The notes beneath the pieces were generated by a model that had not been told where the DNA came from, ran no database searches, and worked only from the letters and a program-made list of their open reading frames with translations. From the NCBI GenBank assembly GCA_001940845.1, contig MSGV01000023.1, forward strand, positions 82,312 to 146,311: DNA of 64,000 bases. The letters are read 5' to 3'. Origin of the DNA: Christensenellaceae bacterium Phil7 (GTDB taxonomy: Bacteria > Bacillota > Clostridia > Christensenellales > CAG-138). Shown in pieces: positions 27,696 to 36,256 of the stretch (position 1 is its first letter; each line of letters starts with the position of its first letter). The position numbers and the translations under genes were made by a program.

Positions 27696-28859
27696 ATGAA
27701 AGTTTTTAAAAATGGTAATGTGATCCCGGTTGCAGGTGAAGCATTTATTGGTGATATCGCTGTGGATAACGGCAAAATAGCTGCGATAGGTGCAAATCTT
27801 GAATATCCTGAGGCTGAATATATCAACTTATCAGGCTGCACATTGATCCCCGGAATTATAGATGCTCATTGCCACATAGGCATGTTTGAGGATGGTATGG
27901 GATTTGAGGGTGATGATGGAAATGAGCGTTCGAATCCCGTCACACCTGAGCTTCGTGCGATAGATGCAATAAATCCCTATGATAAATGCTTTAAAGAGGC
28001 CTGTATGGGAGGTGTGACCTCCGTTGTAACAGGTCCCGGAAGTGCAAATGTTATCGGAGGCCAATTCGTTGCGATGAAGACAGCCGGAGGCAGAGTGGAG
28101 GACATGGTGATCCGTGAGCCGATCGCGATGAAGGCGGCATTCGGTGAAAATCCAAAGCGGGTATATTCTGGAAGCAAGACCTTCTATACCCGTATGTCCA
28201 TTGCATCGACTTTGAGGAAAACGATTATTGAGACTTTGGACTACGATAGAAAGCTGAAGGAAGCGGGAGAGGATGAGAGCAAAAGACCGCCCTATAATTT
28301 CAAGCTTGAATCCATGCTTCCTGTCGTTCGCCGGGAGCTGCCGCTTAAGATCCATGCGCATCGCGCTGATGATATCCTGACGGCGATACGAATTGCAAAG
28401 GAATTTGATCTGCGGATTACGTTGGATCATTTCACAGAGGGCTATTTGATAATCAACCGCATTAAGGATGACCTGCGGCAGTTGGGCGCCGGTGTTATAA
28501 TAGGTCCATTGCTTTCAGATAGAAGCAAGATTGAACTTCGCAATCTGAGCATGATCGCACCCAGAACCCTTTATGAGAATGGAATCAAGTTTGCTATGAT
28601 GACCGATCATCCTGTAATTCCGGAGCAGTATCTGTCGGTATGTGCTGCATTGGCAGTTCGCGAGGGGCTTCCGGAAAAGGCTGCGCTTGAATCCATAACG
28701 ATAAATGCAGCAGAGATAGTTGGCATTGCAGATAGGGTGGGATCTCTTGAGGTCGGAAAGGATGCGGATATTGCGGTATTCTATGGGCATCCATTTGATT
28801 TCCGGACAAGGTGTGTTATGACCATCGTAAACGGTGAAATCGTATTTGATGAGCTATAA
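27696..28859 (+). CDS. Amidohydrolase-family metal-dependent hydrolase
   Basis: 387 residues in the amidohydrolase superfamily (TIM barrel with a flanking beta sandwich). Metal-binding motifs are the first HxH in IIDAHCHIG, H in KIHAHRADD, H in LDHFTEG, and Asp in MTDHPVIP. The C-terminal GSLEVGKDADIAVFYG is the typical sandwich return. It resembles the imidazolonepropionase/dihydroorotase-like group often annotated only as amidohydrolase in Clostridia; the substrate is not assignable. GGAGG at 27682-27686 supports ATG 27696. The stop TAA overlaps the ATG of the next gene by one base. Confidence 0.85.
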   Translation: MKVFKNGNVIPVAGEAFIGDIAVDNGKIAAIGANLEYPEAEYINLSGCTLIPGIIDAHCHIGMFEDGMGFEGDDGNERSNPVTPELRAIDAINPYDKCFKEACMGGVTSVVTGPGSANVIGGQFVAMKTAGGRVEDMVIREPIAMKAAFGENPKRVYSGSKTFYTRMSIASTLRKTIIETLDYDRKLKEAGEDESKRPPYNFKLESMLPVVRRELPLKIHAHRADDILTAIRIAKEFDLRITLDHFTEGYLIINRIKDDLRQLGAGVIIGPLLSDRSKIELRNLSMIAPRTLYENGIKFAMMTDHPVIPEQYLSVCAALAVREGLPEKAALESITINAAEIVGIADRVGSLEVGKDADIAVFYGHPFDFRTRCVMTIVNGEIVFDEL

Positions 28860-29452
28860 TGGACAGGTTTATTGAGAATTGTGGTACTATGGCGGAGCTC
28901 AAGAACGAGCTTCGCCGTGCCCTTAGAAAGCAGCGCAGGGAACAGGATGAGCTCGCAGCAAGAGCCGGATCAGCGGCTGTGTGCGAGAGGGTTATTGCCC
29001 TGCCAGAATATCCTGGCGCAGAGCTTATCCTTGCATATATGGCAGCCAAGGGAGAGGTGGACGTTTCATACATAGTTGATGATGCAATGAAACGGCAAAA
29101 AAAGATTGCGTTCCCGCTATGCGCAGAAAATGGCGGGCTAAGGCTTATGGTACCGAATACGACCGATAGTTTCAAGCTGGGTGCATATGGCATAATGGAA
29201 CCCGATATTGATGACTCGGTTGAAGTCGATGCCTCCGAGCTGGATTTGATAATAGTTCCGGCAGTGGCGTATATGCGCGATTGTTCAAGGCTGGGACAAG
29301 GTGGCGGATATTACGATCGGCTGCTTGTGAAAACTTCTGCATTTACGGTTGGAGTGGGGTATGATTTTCAATTGATCGATTGGCTTCCTGTTGAGCCGCA
29401 TGATAGGCCGCTGAACTGCGTTGCTTTACCAAGTGAATTGATACGCAGATAA
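28859..29452 (+). CDS. 5-formyltetrahydrofolate cyclo-ligase
   Basis: Converts 5-formyl-THF to 5,10-methenyl-THF with ATP. 197 residues. Family motifs are KNELRRALRKQRRE near the N-terminus, ILAYMAAKGEVD, and the ATP-binding RLGQGGGYYDRLL. ATG 28859 is coupled to the upstream stop (TAATG); ATG 28889 would also give a complete domain. Confidence 0.92.
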   Translation: MDRFIENCGTMAELKNELRRALRKQRREQDELAARAGSAAVCERVIALPEYPGAELILAYMAAKGEVDVSYIVDDAMKRQKKIAFPLCAENGGLRLMVPNTTDSFKLGAYGIMEPDIDDSVEVDASELDLIIVPAVAYMRDCSRLGQGGGYYDRLLVKTSAFTVGVGYDFQLIDWLPVEPHDRPLNCVALPSELIRR

Positions 29453-29482
29453 ATAATATACGAACAAAATGAACATATGCGC

Positions 29483-29512
29483 TTGCAATATCATGCTATG
29501 CGGTGTTAAAAT
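29483..29512 (+). promoter_or_regulatory. Promoter of rsmD-coaD
   Basis: TTGCAA at 29483-29488, 18-nt spacer, TAAAAT at 29507-29512, about 50 nt before the TTG start of rsmD. Confidence 0.5.
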
Positions 29513-29564
29513 TAATATGAGCTTATATGAGGCTGACGGATCACATTTTAAGGAGTAATATAGT

Positions 29565-30146
29565 TTGCGTATAATTGCAGGTAAAGCAGGCGGCAGGAGA
29601 TTTGAAGCACCGATCGGAAGAAATACGCGCCCGACTCTCGATAGAGTAAAGGAAGCAATGTTTGGAATGATCCAATTCGATATAGAGGGTCGAAGGGTGC
29701 TTGATCTTTTCGCCGGGAGCGGAGGCTTGGGTTTAGAGGCAATATCTCGCGGAGCGGAATATGCTGTATTTTGCGATATCGATAGAAATGCAGCAAAGCT
29801 GATCGAATCCAATATCCGTACACTTTGCTTTGATAAGCAATGCGAAGTTTTTTCGCTTGATTGCTTCTCGCTCATATCGCAGCTTGGCTTACGGGAAGAT
29901 AAATTTTCACTCGTATTGCTGGATCCGCCGTATAATGCCGGATTTCTTGAAAAGGTCTTGAACCGCCTCGTGAACTTGAAGCTTCTATGCAATGGATGCA
30001 TCATACTGGCGGAGCATTCCTGGAAGCAGTCCATTGATTTCGATTCGTTGGATGATGGAGTAAAAGCGGTATTAGAATTTCGAGAGCCCAGGAAATATGG
30101 AGATACCGGGGTAACATACATAAGATTTAGTGGAGATCGGGAATGA
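29565..30146 (+). CDS. rsmD: 16S rRNA (guanine(966)-N2)-methyltransferase
   Basis: Methylates G966 of 16S rRNA. 193 residues, Rossmann methyltransferase: the SAM loop is VLDLFAGSGGLGLEA and the catalytic motif is LLDPPYNAGF. The conserved N-terminal RIIAGKAGGRRFEAP follows directly from a TTG start codon, supported by AAGGAG at 29550-29555 (9-nt spacing). Overlaps coaD by 4 nt (ATGA). Confidence 0.95.
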   Translation: MRIIAGKAGGRRFEAPIGRNTRPTLDRVKEAMFGMIQFDIEGRRVLDLFAGSGGLGLEAISRGAEYAVFCDIDRNAAKLIESNIRTLCFDKQCEVFSLDCFSLISQLGLREDKFSLVLLDPPYNAGFLEKVLNRLVNLKLLCNGCIILAEHSWKQSIDFDSLDDGVKAVLEFREPRKYGDTGVTYIRFSGDRE

Positions 30147-30616
30147 AAGCTGTTTTCGCAGGAAGCTTTGATCCGTTTACTATAGGGCATTTGGATCTTG
30201 TGCAGCGTATTTCAAAGCAATTTGAAAAGGTATATATATCAATTCTGTATAATCCGGGAAAGGATTCCGCGCTATTCACGATTTCAGAACGTGAGGAATT
30301 GATACGTGATGCAACCGCAGGGATGAAAAATATTGAAGTAACTCATTTTAACGGATTGCTGGTCGATCATGCAAAATATCTCGGCGTTGGATGCATAATT
30401 CGAGGAATCCGCACGGGTGCCGATGTTGAATATGAAAGAATGCTGGAGACGGTAAATAATAAGCTGGATTCGAACATAGAAACATTATATATATTGGCCA
30501 AGCCAGAATATTCTTACATCAGCTCAAGCTTAGTCAGGCAATTAATGGAACTAAATATCGATATTGATGATTTGGTGCCGAATTCCAAACATGAAATTTT
30601 TTTAGAAAGGAAATAA
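30143..30616 (+). CDS. coaD: Phosphopantetheine adenylyltransferase
   Basis: Penultimate step of CoA synthesis: ATP plus 4'-phosphopantetheine to dephospho-CoA. 157 residues. Motifs are AGSFDPFTIGHLDLV (T/HxGH nucleotidyltransferase), IIRGIRTGADVEYE and the ISSSLVRQL end. The rsmD-coaD pair is conserved in Firmicutes. Confidence 0.97.
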   Translation: MKAVFAGSFDPFTIGHLDLVQRISKQFEKVYISILYNPGKDSALFTISEREELIRDATAGMKNIEVTHFNGLLVDHAKYLGVGCIIRGIRTGADVEYERMLETVNNKLDSNIETLYILAKPEYSYISSSLVRQLMELNIDIDDLVPNSKHEIFLERK

Positions 30617-30621
30617 AGATT

Positions 30622-31569
30622 ATGCCTACCGATAGAGAGGAATGCACAAAACTTGTAGAGGAACAGCTCGACACTATTTCCAAGTATGTTTGGGCACAGA
30701 AGACGCCGCTTTGGGGAGATTCAGAGGGGCGAATCGTAAGTGCTGTTGTGCTTGATGAGATGCTTAATGATGTTCGAACCTGTTTGCCCGATGATATCAG
30801 GCTGGCAAACAGCATACTGCGTGAAGAGGAGCATATCAAGGAACGTGCGCATGATGAAGCAGACAGAATGGTGGATGATGCTGCGAGGGAGGCTGATAAG
30901 ATAGTCTCTGATGCCAATCAGGAGGCACAGAAGGCCATTGATGATGCCAACCGCTATCGCAATGATGTGACTGTTGAAGCCGATGAATATGATACAAATA
31001 CGAGAGAGGCCGCTGATAAGTATGCTGACGGGCGCAGGGCCGCCGGCGATGAATACTTTGAATCGCGGACGGGGGATGCTGATGGCTATTATGAGCGCAA
31101 GATAGCTATGGCGGAGGAGGATGCTGCGGAGATCATTGCCGAAGCCGAAGCTGAGGCGGAACGCCTTATCAGCGAGAGCGAGATAATGCGTCAAGCGAAT
31201 GAACGAGCCGATCAGCGTCGCCGCGAGGCAGTGCTGTGGTGCAATAGGCTTCATGGTAATGCCAGAAAGATGGCCGATGATATCATGGAAGAGCTTATGG
31301 TTGCGCTGGAGGATTATCTTAATCTTATAGGCGAGGAACGTGAAAAGCTCAGAATTCACGGTGAAGGCGGGGATCAGGGCGCAGCAGCTCAGCAGAATAC
31401 GGCTCCTCGTGAAAATAATATTCAGCAGGAACAACAGCAGGAATATGCTTTGGGCGAGGATGAGGTTGAATATGGCGGCGAGAATGATGATTTCCGCAGC
31501 CCACTTTCAAAGCTCGGAGGGCTGTTTAGAAATAGGCGGCAATCATATAGTAATGATTCCGAAGATTGA
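30622..31569 (+). CDS. Alanine/glutamate-rich coiled-coil protein following coaD
   Basis: 315 residues, strongly acidic. Residues 1-55 form a distinct N-terminal module (KYVWAQKTPLWGDSEGR, then AVVLDEMLNDVRTCLP). Residues about 60-235 form a long coiled coil built of EADRMVDDAAREADKIV-like heptads. The last ~75 residues are a Gln/Glu-rich disordered tail ending in a short basic patch (LFRNRRQS). The plan resembles DivIVA-like scaffold proteins, but the DivIVA N-terminal signature is absent. Genes of this type follow coaD in other Clostridia and are annotated merely as ATPase or hypothetical. No Walker motif is present here. Function unknown. Confidence 0.65.
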   Translation: MPTDREECTKLVEEQLDTISKYVWAQKTPLWGDSEGRIVSAVVLDEMLNDVRTCLPDDIRLANSILREEEHIKERAHDEADRMVDDAAREADKIVSDANQEAQKAIDDANRYRNDVTVEADEYDTNTREAADKYADGRRAAGDEYFESRTGDADGYYERKIAMAEEDAAEIIAEAEAEAERLISESEIMRQANERADQRRREAVLWCNRLHGNARKMADDIMEELMVALEDYLNLIGEEREKLRIHGEGGDQGAAAQQNTAPRENNIQQEQQQEYALGEDEVEYGGENDDFRSPLSKLGGLFRNRRQSYSNDSED

Positions 31570-31584
31570 TCGATTGAAGGAATG

Positions 31585-31618
31585 AAGCGTAGTGTGAATA
31601 AATTTTCACATTACGCTT
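31585..31618. terminator. Bidirectional terminator
   Basis: AAGCGTAGTGTGAA (31585-31598) and TTCACATTACGCTT (31605-31618), a 14-bp stem with one G-T mismatch and a 6-nt loop, followed by TTT. It reaches the edge of the ylbJ stop codon and serves both convergent genes. Confidence 0.8.
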
Positions 31619-31619
31619 T

Positions 31620-32669
31620 TTATGATGCACGGGTTTTTCCGGAGATGATAATGGAGAATAATATTGCAATGCTCGAAGCAAATGCGCCGCAAAGCGCAAG
31701 CTCCCCCATGGTGAGCAGATTTGCTAAAAAAAGTGTATGATCAAAAGAATTGGTGACAGCCGATATTTTATCGGGCATGTATGGAAAAATAAAATAGCAT
31801 AAAGCTCCGGCAGTGATAGCATGGAAAAGCTTGGTACCGAGATATGGAAGGGGTGAGAGCTTTGAAACACTTGATGCCTGAATGAATATGCATATGCCGC
31901 CGAGTGAGAGCAAAGCACTTATCAAGCTTAGAGTCAGCCTTGGCTGTATACCGGAGCAAGCTAATATTTCAATACCATTTGTCATTTCAATGATGCCGAA
32001 AATCAGACCGCGATCCAACGGCGGCATGGAAGTAATAAGATGAAACCCTGATAGAATTCCGATTATAACAGAAAAAAATATGAGTGTTCCGCCAAGGCGC
32101 AGCATTGTCTGCATGGATTCTGCAATCGACTCGGGCAGAACATATTGCAGCCCTATGGGTTTTCCAATGGTATGAGTTTCTTTTGCATGGATTTTGTTCC
32201 GGTTGAAAACCATGAAAAGAATGAGAAGCAATGCCGAGGTGCCATAATGTGATATAGCTATCGGGATCGCGAGCTGCGTATGACCGAGCATATTGGTGCA
32301 GACTGCTCCAATTATGAATACCGGGCTTGAGAGATTGCATATTGCTGAGAGAATGCTTCTTTTTCGCAGGGAAAGCAATGGGATATCGCCTCCAAAGCTG
32401 TTATCGACCAATAGAGAACCCGTGGGAGACCCAGATATGCAGCATAGCATGAAAATTTCCAGAACTGTCATTGCCGGTTTGGAATTTTTTACTTTAAAAG
32501 CTCCAAGCCTTTTGAGCGAGGAGATGCATACAAAGAATGGGAACAGCGCAGGGAAAACATTCGCTATAAAAAGTTCAAATCCCCTGGCGGCACCAAGCAT
32601 TGATGATGAACTGAACATCACCAATGCAGTACAGAGCAGAAGAATAATGGCTATAAAGAACGATTTCAT
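31620..32669 (-). CDS. ylbJ: Sporulation integral membrane protein YlbJ
   Basis: About 349 residues with eight or more transmembrane segments and nucleoside-recognition (Gate)-like repeats. YlbJ is a sigma-E-controlled protein of the outer forespore membrane required for spore cortex formation. Family features are FIANVFPALFPFFVCISSL near the N-terminus and the CCISGSPTGSLLVDNSF loop. The frame extends upstream to 32834 into the tmcAL gene; I prefer the start at 32669 (MKSFFIAIILL), where the first hydrophobic segment begins. Lies 53 nt downstream of tmcAL, as in other Firmicutes. Confidence 0.85.
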   Translation of the reverse strand: MKSFFIAIILLLCTALVMFSSSSMLGAARGFELFIANVFPALFPFFVCISSLKRLGAFKVKNSKPAMTVLEIFMLCCISGSPTGSLLVDNSFGGDIPLLSLRKRSILSAICNLSSPVFIIGAVCTNMLGHTQLAIPIAISHYGTSALLLILFMVFNRNKIHAKETHTIGKPIGLQYVLPESIAESMQTMLRLGGTLIFFSVIIGILSGFHLITSMPPLDRGLIFGIIEMTNGIEILACSGIQPRLTLSLISALLSLGGICIFIQASSVSKLSPLPYLGTKLFHAITAGALCYFIFPYMPDKISAVTNSFDHTLFLANLLTMGELALCGAFASSIAILFSIIISGKTRAS

Positions 32670-32721
32670 AGCAAAAGCTATGCCGAAAGTATGAATGGTA
32701 TGCCGATAAGGGAATGTATTA

Positions 32722-33921
32722 TCATACGATGATAAGTGCTGATGCAAACTCATCCTCTGTGGATTTATCAGTCGGCTGTGCCGCAGCGCGAACCATTGAA
32801 GCGAGTGCGGTATGATCGAAAATTCGTTTAGCATTGTCGGGCAGCTTTTTTATATCCGAGTGCCGTGATATTATCGGAAGTGCAGCGCAGCGGTTGAGTT
32901 CGGATAATAGCTGGATTGATCTTCGGCGCAGACCCAACACACGGATATAGAGCGAATCAGAGGCGTTGATCGCTAGATCCTGCAAATCAGCGGTGCTGGA
33001 TAGAAGGGCATTGATAAGGATTCTCCGCAGTCTTGCCATGGTATAACGCTTCGTCTTTACTAAGTTTAGAAGCTCATCGCAATTGCTACATGCTTTTGCG
33101 GCATTAAAAAGGGGATTCTCCAATCCTTCAGACACCTCTGCAAGGGCGGAGATTCCGGAATTACCAAGCTTTCTTAGTGAATAAAGTATGGGATCTGAAA
33201 GCGTTTTCATGGATGCTGGGAATCTGCCGGATTTCATCTCAGCTTGAATGGTACGCATTACGTTGTCTGGCAGTGCTTTGATATTCGTATCGGAAAGGGG
33301 TTGAAGTAATTTTGCACGGATGGCTGTTGCAGAAGCAAATTCACCGATATCCGATATGTCATTATAGCCGCTGCCCATTCGCTTGACAGTGAAGGCTTTA
33401 AGCTTGGGATTTATACGGGCTATGGCACGGAGGTATTCGATGCCAAGCATGTCGTTTGGGGAATCCATGGAAATATTGGCTCCGTTTTTGCCAAGCGCAG
33501 CATTCATTGCCGAAGGATAGGAATTCCCATTGGAGAGCTTGGCTCTCAATACCGCCGGATCGGGCGTATTGTTTGAAATATCCTGCAATAGGCTTATATT
33601 CCCGCTTTCGCTGCCAAAACATATTCCGGAAACGATGCCTGCTGCATTGAGCAGCTTGATCCCTCCGGTCGCAAATCTTTCAGCACAAGAAACGCTGAGT
33701 ATATCGGGAAGCTCGATAACCATGTCTGCACCGCCTTCCAATGCCCATCTTGTGCGCATGAATTTATCGGCGCAGGCAGGTTCTCCGCGCTGAACAAAGC
33801 TTGCACTCATACAAACAATGACAAAATCGCAGGCAGAGATACGCCTTGCCTCATTAAGCTGGTACGAATGACCTTTGTGAAATGGATTGTATTCGGCAAT
33901 GACGCCAATGCAGCCGTTCAT
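32722..33921 (-). CDS. tmcAL: tRNA(Met) cytidine acetate ligase TmcAL
   Basis: Forms N4-acetylcytidine at the wobble base of elongator tRNA-Met from acetate and ATP via acetyl-adenylate. About 399 residues. The nucleotidyltransferase motif is IAEYNPFHKGH at the N-terminus, followed by ASFVQRGEPACADKF and the GADMVIELP loop. Start at 33921 (MNGCIG) with GCGGAG upstream; an earlier in-frame codon at 33939 is less likely. It is divergent from ackA, the producer and consumer of acetate. Pta, the usual neighbour of AckA, is not in the window. Confidence 0.93.
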   Translation of the reverse strand: MNGCIGVIAEYNPFHKGHSYQLNEARRISACDFVIVCMSASFVQRGEPACADKFMRTRWALEGGADMVIELPDILSVSCAERFATGGIKLLNAAGIVSGICFGSESGNISLLQDISNNTPDPAVLRAKLSNGNSYPSAMNAALGKNGANISMDSPNDMLGIEYLRAIARINPKLKAFTVKRMGSGYNDISDIGEFASATAIRAKLLQPLSDTNIKALPDNVMRTIQAEMKSGRFPASMKTLSDPILYSLRKLGNSGISALAEVSEGLENPLFNAAKACSNCDELLNLVKTKRYTMARLRRILINALLSSTADLQDLAINASDSLYIRVLGLRRRSIQLLSELNRCAALPIISRHSDIKKLPDNAKRIFDHTALASMVRAAAQPTDKSTEDEFASALIIV

Positions 33922-34087
33922 AATAAAAGCTCCGCTCAAATTCTAATTTTATATTTCACTCGATTATTCCAAAGTTCATCTTATTATGTTATAATACAAA
34001 TAAACAAGTTCGTCAATGGCTTTGACGGTGTAAGTACCAATATTCGTGAGGTATGTCCCACGGTATATGATGAAAGGATTGTTTTAT

Positions 34088-35293
34088 ATGAAGGTTCTTG
34101 TTATTAACGCTGGCAGCTCTTCTCTGAAGTATCAGCTTATAGATGTTGATACCGAAGCGGTTATAGCCAAGGGTCTTATCGATCGTATCGGCATTAAGGA
34201 TTCGAATATTATTTATAAGCCCACTCTCGGAAAGACGGGATTTGAGATCGTTCGAGATGTGAAGGATCATACCGAAGCGATTCGTATCGTCATCGATGCA
34301 ATGCTTGACCCCGAAAATGGTGTCATTAAGAGCATGGAAGAGATCGATGCTGTGGGTCATCGCGTCGTTCATGGCGGTGAGAAATTCACTCAGCCGGTTC
34401 TGATCGATGATGAGGTTATTGCAACTATTGAGACTCTGACCGATCTGGCTCCGCTGCATAATCCGGCGAATATGATGGGCATCAGGGCTTGCCGCGAGAT
34501 CATGCCCAATGTTCCCATGGTGGCTGTGTTCGATACGGCCTTCCATCAGACAATGCCTGCAGAGGCATATATGTATGCCCTTCCATATGAAGCCTATACC
34601 GATCATATGGTACGCCGCTATGGCTTCCATGGCACTTCTCATAACTATGTTTCCAAAGTTGCGATAGAAATGCTCGATAAGCCGGCCGAGGAGACCAAGA
34701 TCGTTACCTGTCATATTGGCAATGGCTCTTCAGTTGCAGCCATAAAAGGCGGAAAGTGCATTGATACCAGCATGGGTCTCACTCCTCTTGAGGGGCTCCC
34801 AATGGGAACCCGCTGCGGAGATATCGATCCTGCCATCGTGCTCTATCTGATGAAGAAGCTTGATTTAAATGCTGCTGAAATGGATGCTTATATGAATAAG
34901 AAAAGCGGCGTGCTGGCTCTCAGCGGCGTATCAAGCGATATGCGCGATATAGTTGCGGCTTCCAGAGAGGGAAATGCTCGTGCTGAACTCGCTATCGCGA
35001 CCCTGTGCTATAAGATCAAGAAATACATCGGAGCATATACTGCCGCAATGGATGGCATTGATGCTATAGTATTTACCGCCGGAGTCGGCGAAAATGCGTA
35101 TTATGTACGCGAGCGTGTGCTCAATGGACTTAATTATCTTGGAGTTGTGCTCAATGATGACCTCAACGAGCATTGCCCGAGGGGACAGAATGTTGAGATA
35201 ACGATGCCTGAAAGCCGTGTCAAGGCGTTTGTAATTCCTACAGATGAGGAAATGATGATTGCAGCGCAGACGGCTGAACTCGTCAAAAAATAA
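34088..35293 (+). CDS. ackA: Acetate kinase
   Basis: Interconverts acetyl phosphate plus ADP and acetate plus ATP; the energy-yielding last step of acetate fermentation. About 401 residues. Motifs are VLVINAGSSSLKYQ (N-terminal phosphate loop), AVFDTAFHQTMP, HIGNGSSVAA and TAGVGENA. Start ATG 34088, with AAAGGAT about 9 nt upstream. A TATAAT at 33990-33995 is a likely -10, without a good -35. The phosphotransacetylase gene usually found upstream is missing. Confidence 0.97.
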   Translation: MKVLVINAGSSSLKYQLIDVDTEAVIAKGLIDRIGIKDSNIIYKPTLGKTGFEIVRDVKDHTEAIRIVIDAMLDPENGVIKSMEEIDAVGHRVVHGGEKFTQPVLIDDEVIATIETLTDLAPLHNPANMMGIRACREIMPNVPMVAVFDTAFHQTMPAEAYMYALPYEAYTDHMVRRYGFHGTSHNYVSKVAIEMLDKPAEETKIVTCHIGNGSSVAAIKGGKCIDTSMGLTPLEGLPMGTRCGDIDPAIVLYLMKKLDLNAAEMDAYMNKKSGVLALSGVSSDMRDIVAASREGNARAELAIATLCYKIKKYIGAYTAAMDGIDAIVFTAGVGENAYYVRERVLNGLNYLGVVLNDDLNEHCPRGQNVEITMPESRVKAFVIPTDEEMMIAAQTAELVKK

Positions 35294-35326
35294 TTCATTA
35301 TATTTCTCAAAATATTGAGAAAAAGG

Positions 35327-35355
35327 TTGACAAGGTAACCCGATACATATAAAAT
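35327..35355 (+). promoter_or_regulatory. Promoter of yceD-rpmF
   Basis: TTGACA at 35327-35332, 17-nt spacer, TAAAAT at 35350-35355. Just upstream, TTTCTCAA/TTGAGAAA (35303-35310, 35315-35322) is an 8-bp hairpin that may terminate ackA. Confidence 0.75.
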
Positions 35356-35370
35356 GTGGAAGGTTGTATT

Positions 35371-35919
35371 GTGCAACATAGAATGGAGTATTGTGTGGAA
35401 CTGAATGTTGCTGCGGAGCTAAAGTTGGCGGGCAAGCCTGCCAAAAGGCATTTTGAGGAAGAGTTGGGGCCTATAGATTTTGGTGGGCATGAGCTGCGAT
35501 TCATTATGCCCGTATGCGTTGATATCACCTATGTCTTTGATGGAGAGGGATTCAGCGTTTCCGGTGTGCTCAGCTCCAGATTGCGGATGAACTGCACTAA
35601 ATGTAATGAGGAATTTGATCAGGATTTCAGTGTCGATTTCTCCGAGAGGTTTATAAAAGCCTCCGAGGAGGAAGCGGATGAGCTTGAATGCTATCCGTTC
35701 AGCGGTGAAATGCTTGATCTTGATAGGATGGTTTTAGATCTTATTATTCTAAATGCTCCATTATACGGCTTATGCAAGCCGGACTGCAAGGGGCTGTGCC
35801 CAATTTGCGGTTGTGATTTGAATACTATGCAGTGTTCGTGTTCAAGTTCGGTGAAGAATGCCAACTTCGCTTCCTTAGAAGAACTCGCGCAACTGCTCAA
35901 TGATGAAGAGGAGGTGTAG
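35371..35919 (+). CDS. yceD: YceD/DUF177 family protein
   Basis: About 180 residues; DUF177 proteins precede rpmF almost everywhere in bacteria and are linked to 23S rRNA accumulation. Two cysteine pairs (MNCTKCNEEF and LCKPDCKGLCPICGCDL) probably bind zinc. The start is uncertain: with a predicted transcription start near 35362, GTG 35371, ATG 35383 and GTG 35395 (GGAG 6 nt upstream) are all possible. Ends 3 nt before rpmF. Confidence 0.85.
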   Translation: MQHRMEYCVELNVAAELKLAGKPAKRHFEEELGPIDFGGHELRFIMPVCVDITYVFDGEGFSVSGVLSSRLRMNCTKCNEEFDQDFSVDFSERFIKASEEEADELECYPFSGEMLDLDRMVLDLIILNAPLYGLCKPDCKGLCPICGCDLNTMQCSCSSSVKNANFASLEELAQLLNDEEEV

Positions 35920-35922
35920 AAA

Positions 35923-36117
35923 ATGGCAGTACCTAAGAGAAAAACATCGAAAGCAAGGCGTGATAAGCGTAGAGCTAACAACTGGAAGCTCACCGCCCCC
36001 GCTGTCGTAGAATGCCCTCAGTGCCACGAGAAAAAACTCGCTCACAGAGTTTGCAGGCATTGTGGCTGCTATGATGGCGTTCAAGTCATCAAGATGGACG
36101 AAGAAGAGGCTAAGTAA
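35923..36117 (+). CDS. rpmF: 50S ribosomal protein L32
   Basis: 64-residue ribosomal protein. The conserved N-terminus is [18 protein letters not shown]. It is the zinc-binding (C+) form: [18 protein letters not shown] carries two CxxC pairs. GAGGAGG lies in the end of yceD just upstream. Confidence 0.97.
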   Translation: MAVPKRKTSKARRDKRRANNWKLTAPAVVECPQCHEKKLAHRVCRHCGCYDGVQVIKMDEEEAK

Positions 36118-36141
36118 TTTACTTATCTCCCAAAGATCAAT

Positions 36142-36178
36142 AAATCCGGGCATATCAATCGTACGCCCGGATTTTTTT
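36142..36178 (+). terminator. Intrinsic terminator after rpmF
   Basis: AAATCCGGGC (36142-36151) and GCCCGGATTT (36165-36174), a perfect 10-bp stem followed by TTTT. Confidence 0.9.
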
Positions 36179-36208
36179 ATATCCATATCTGAACAGCAAT
36201 AAAATTAA

Positions 36209-36239
36209 GGTTCCAAAATGTTTTGTACATTTTGAAACC
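36209..36239 (-). terminator. Intrinsic terminator after ftsY
   Basis: GGTTCCAAAATG (36209-36220) and CATTTTGAAACC (36228-36239), a 12-bp stem with one mismatch; read on the minus strand it is followed by TTAATTTTA. Confidence 0.8.
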
Positions 36240-36256
36240 ATACTCAATTCAGGGCT

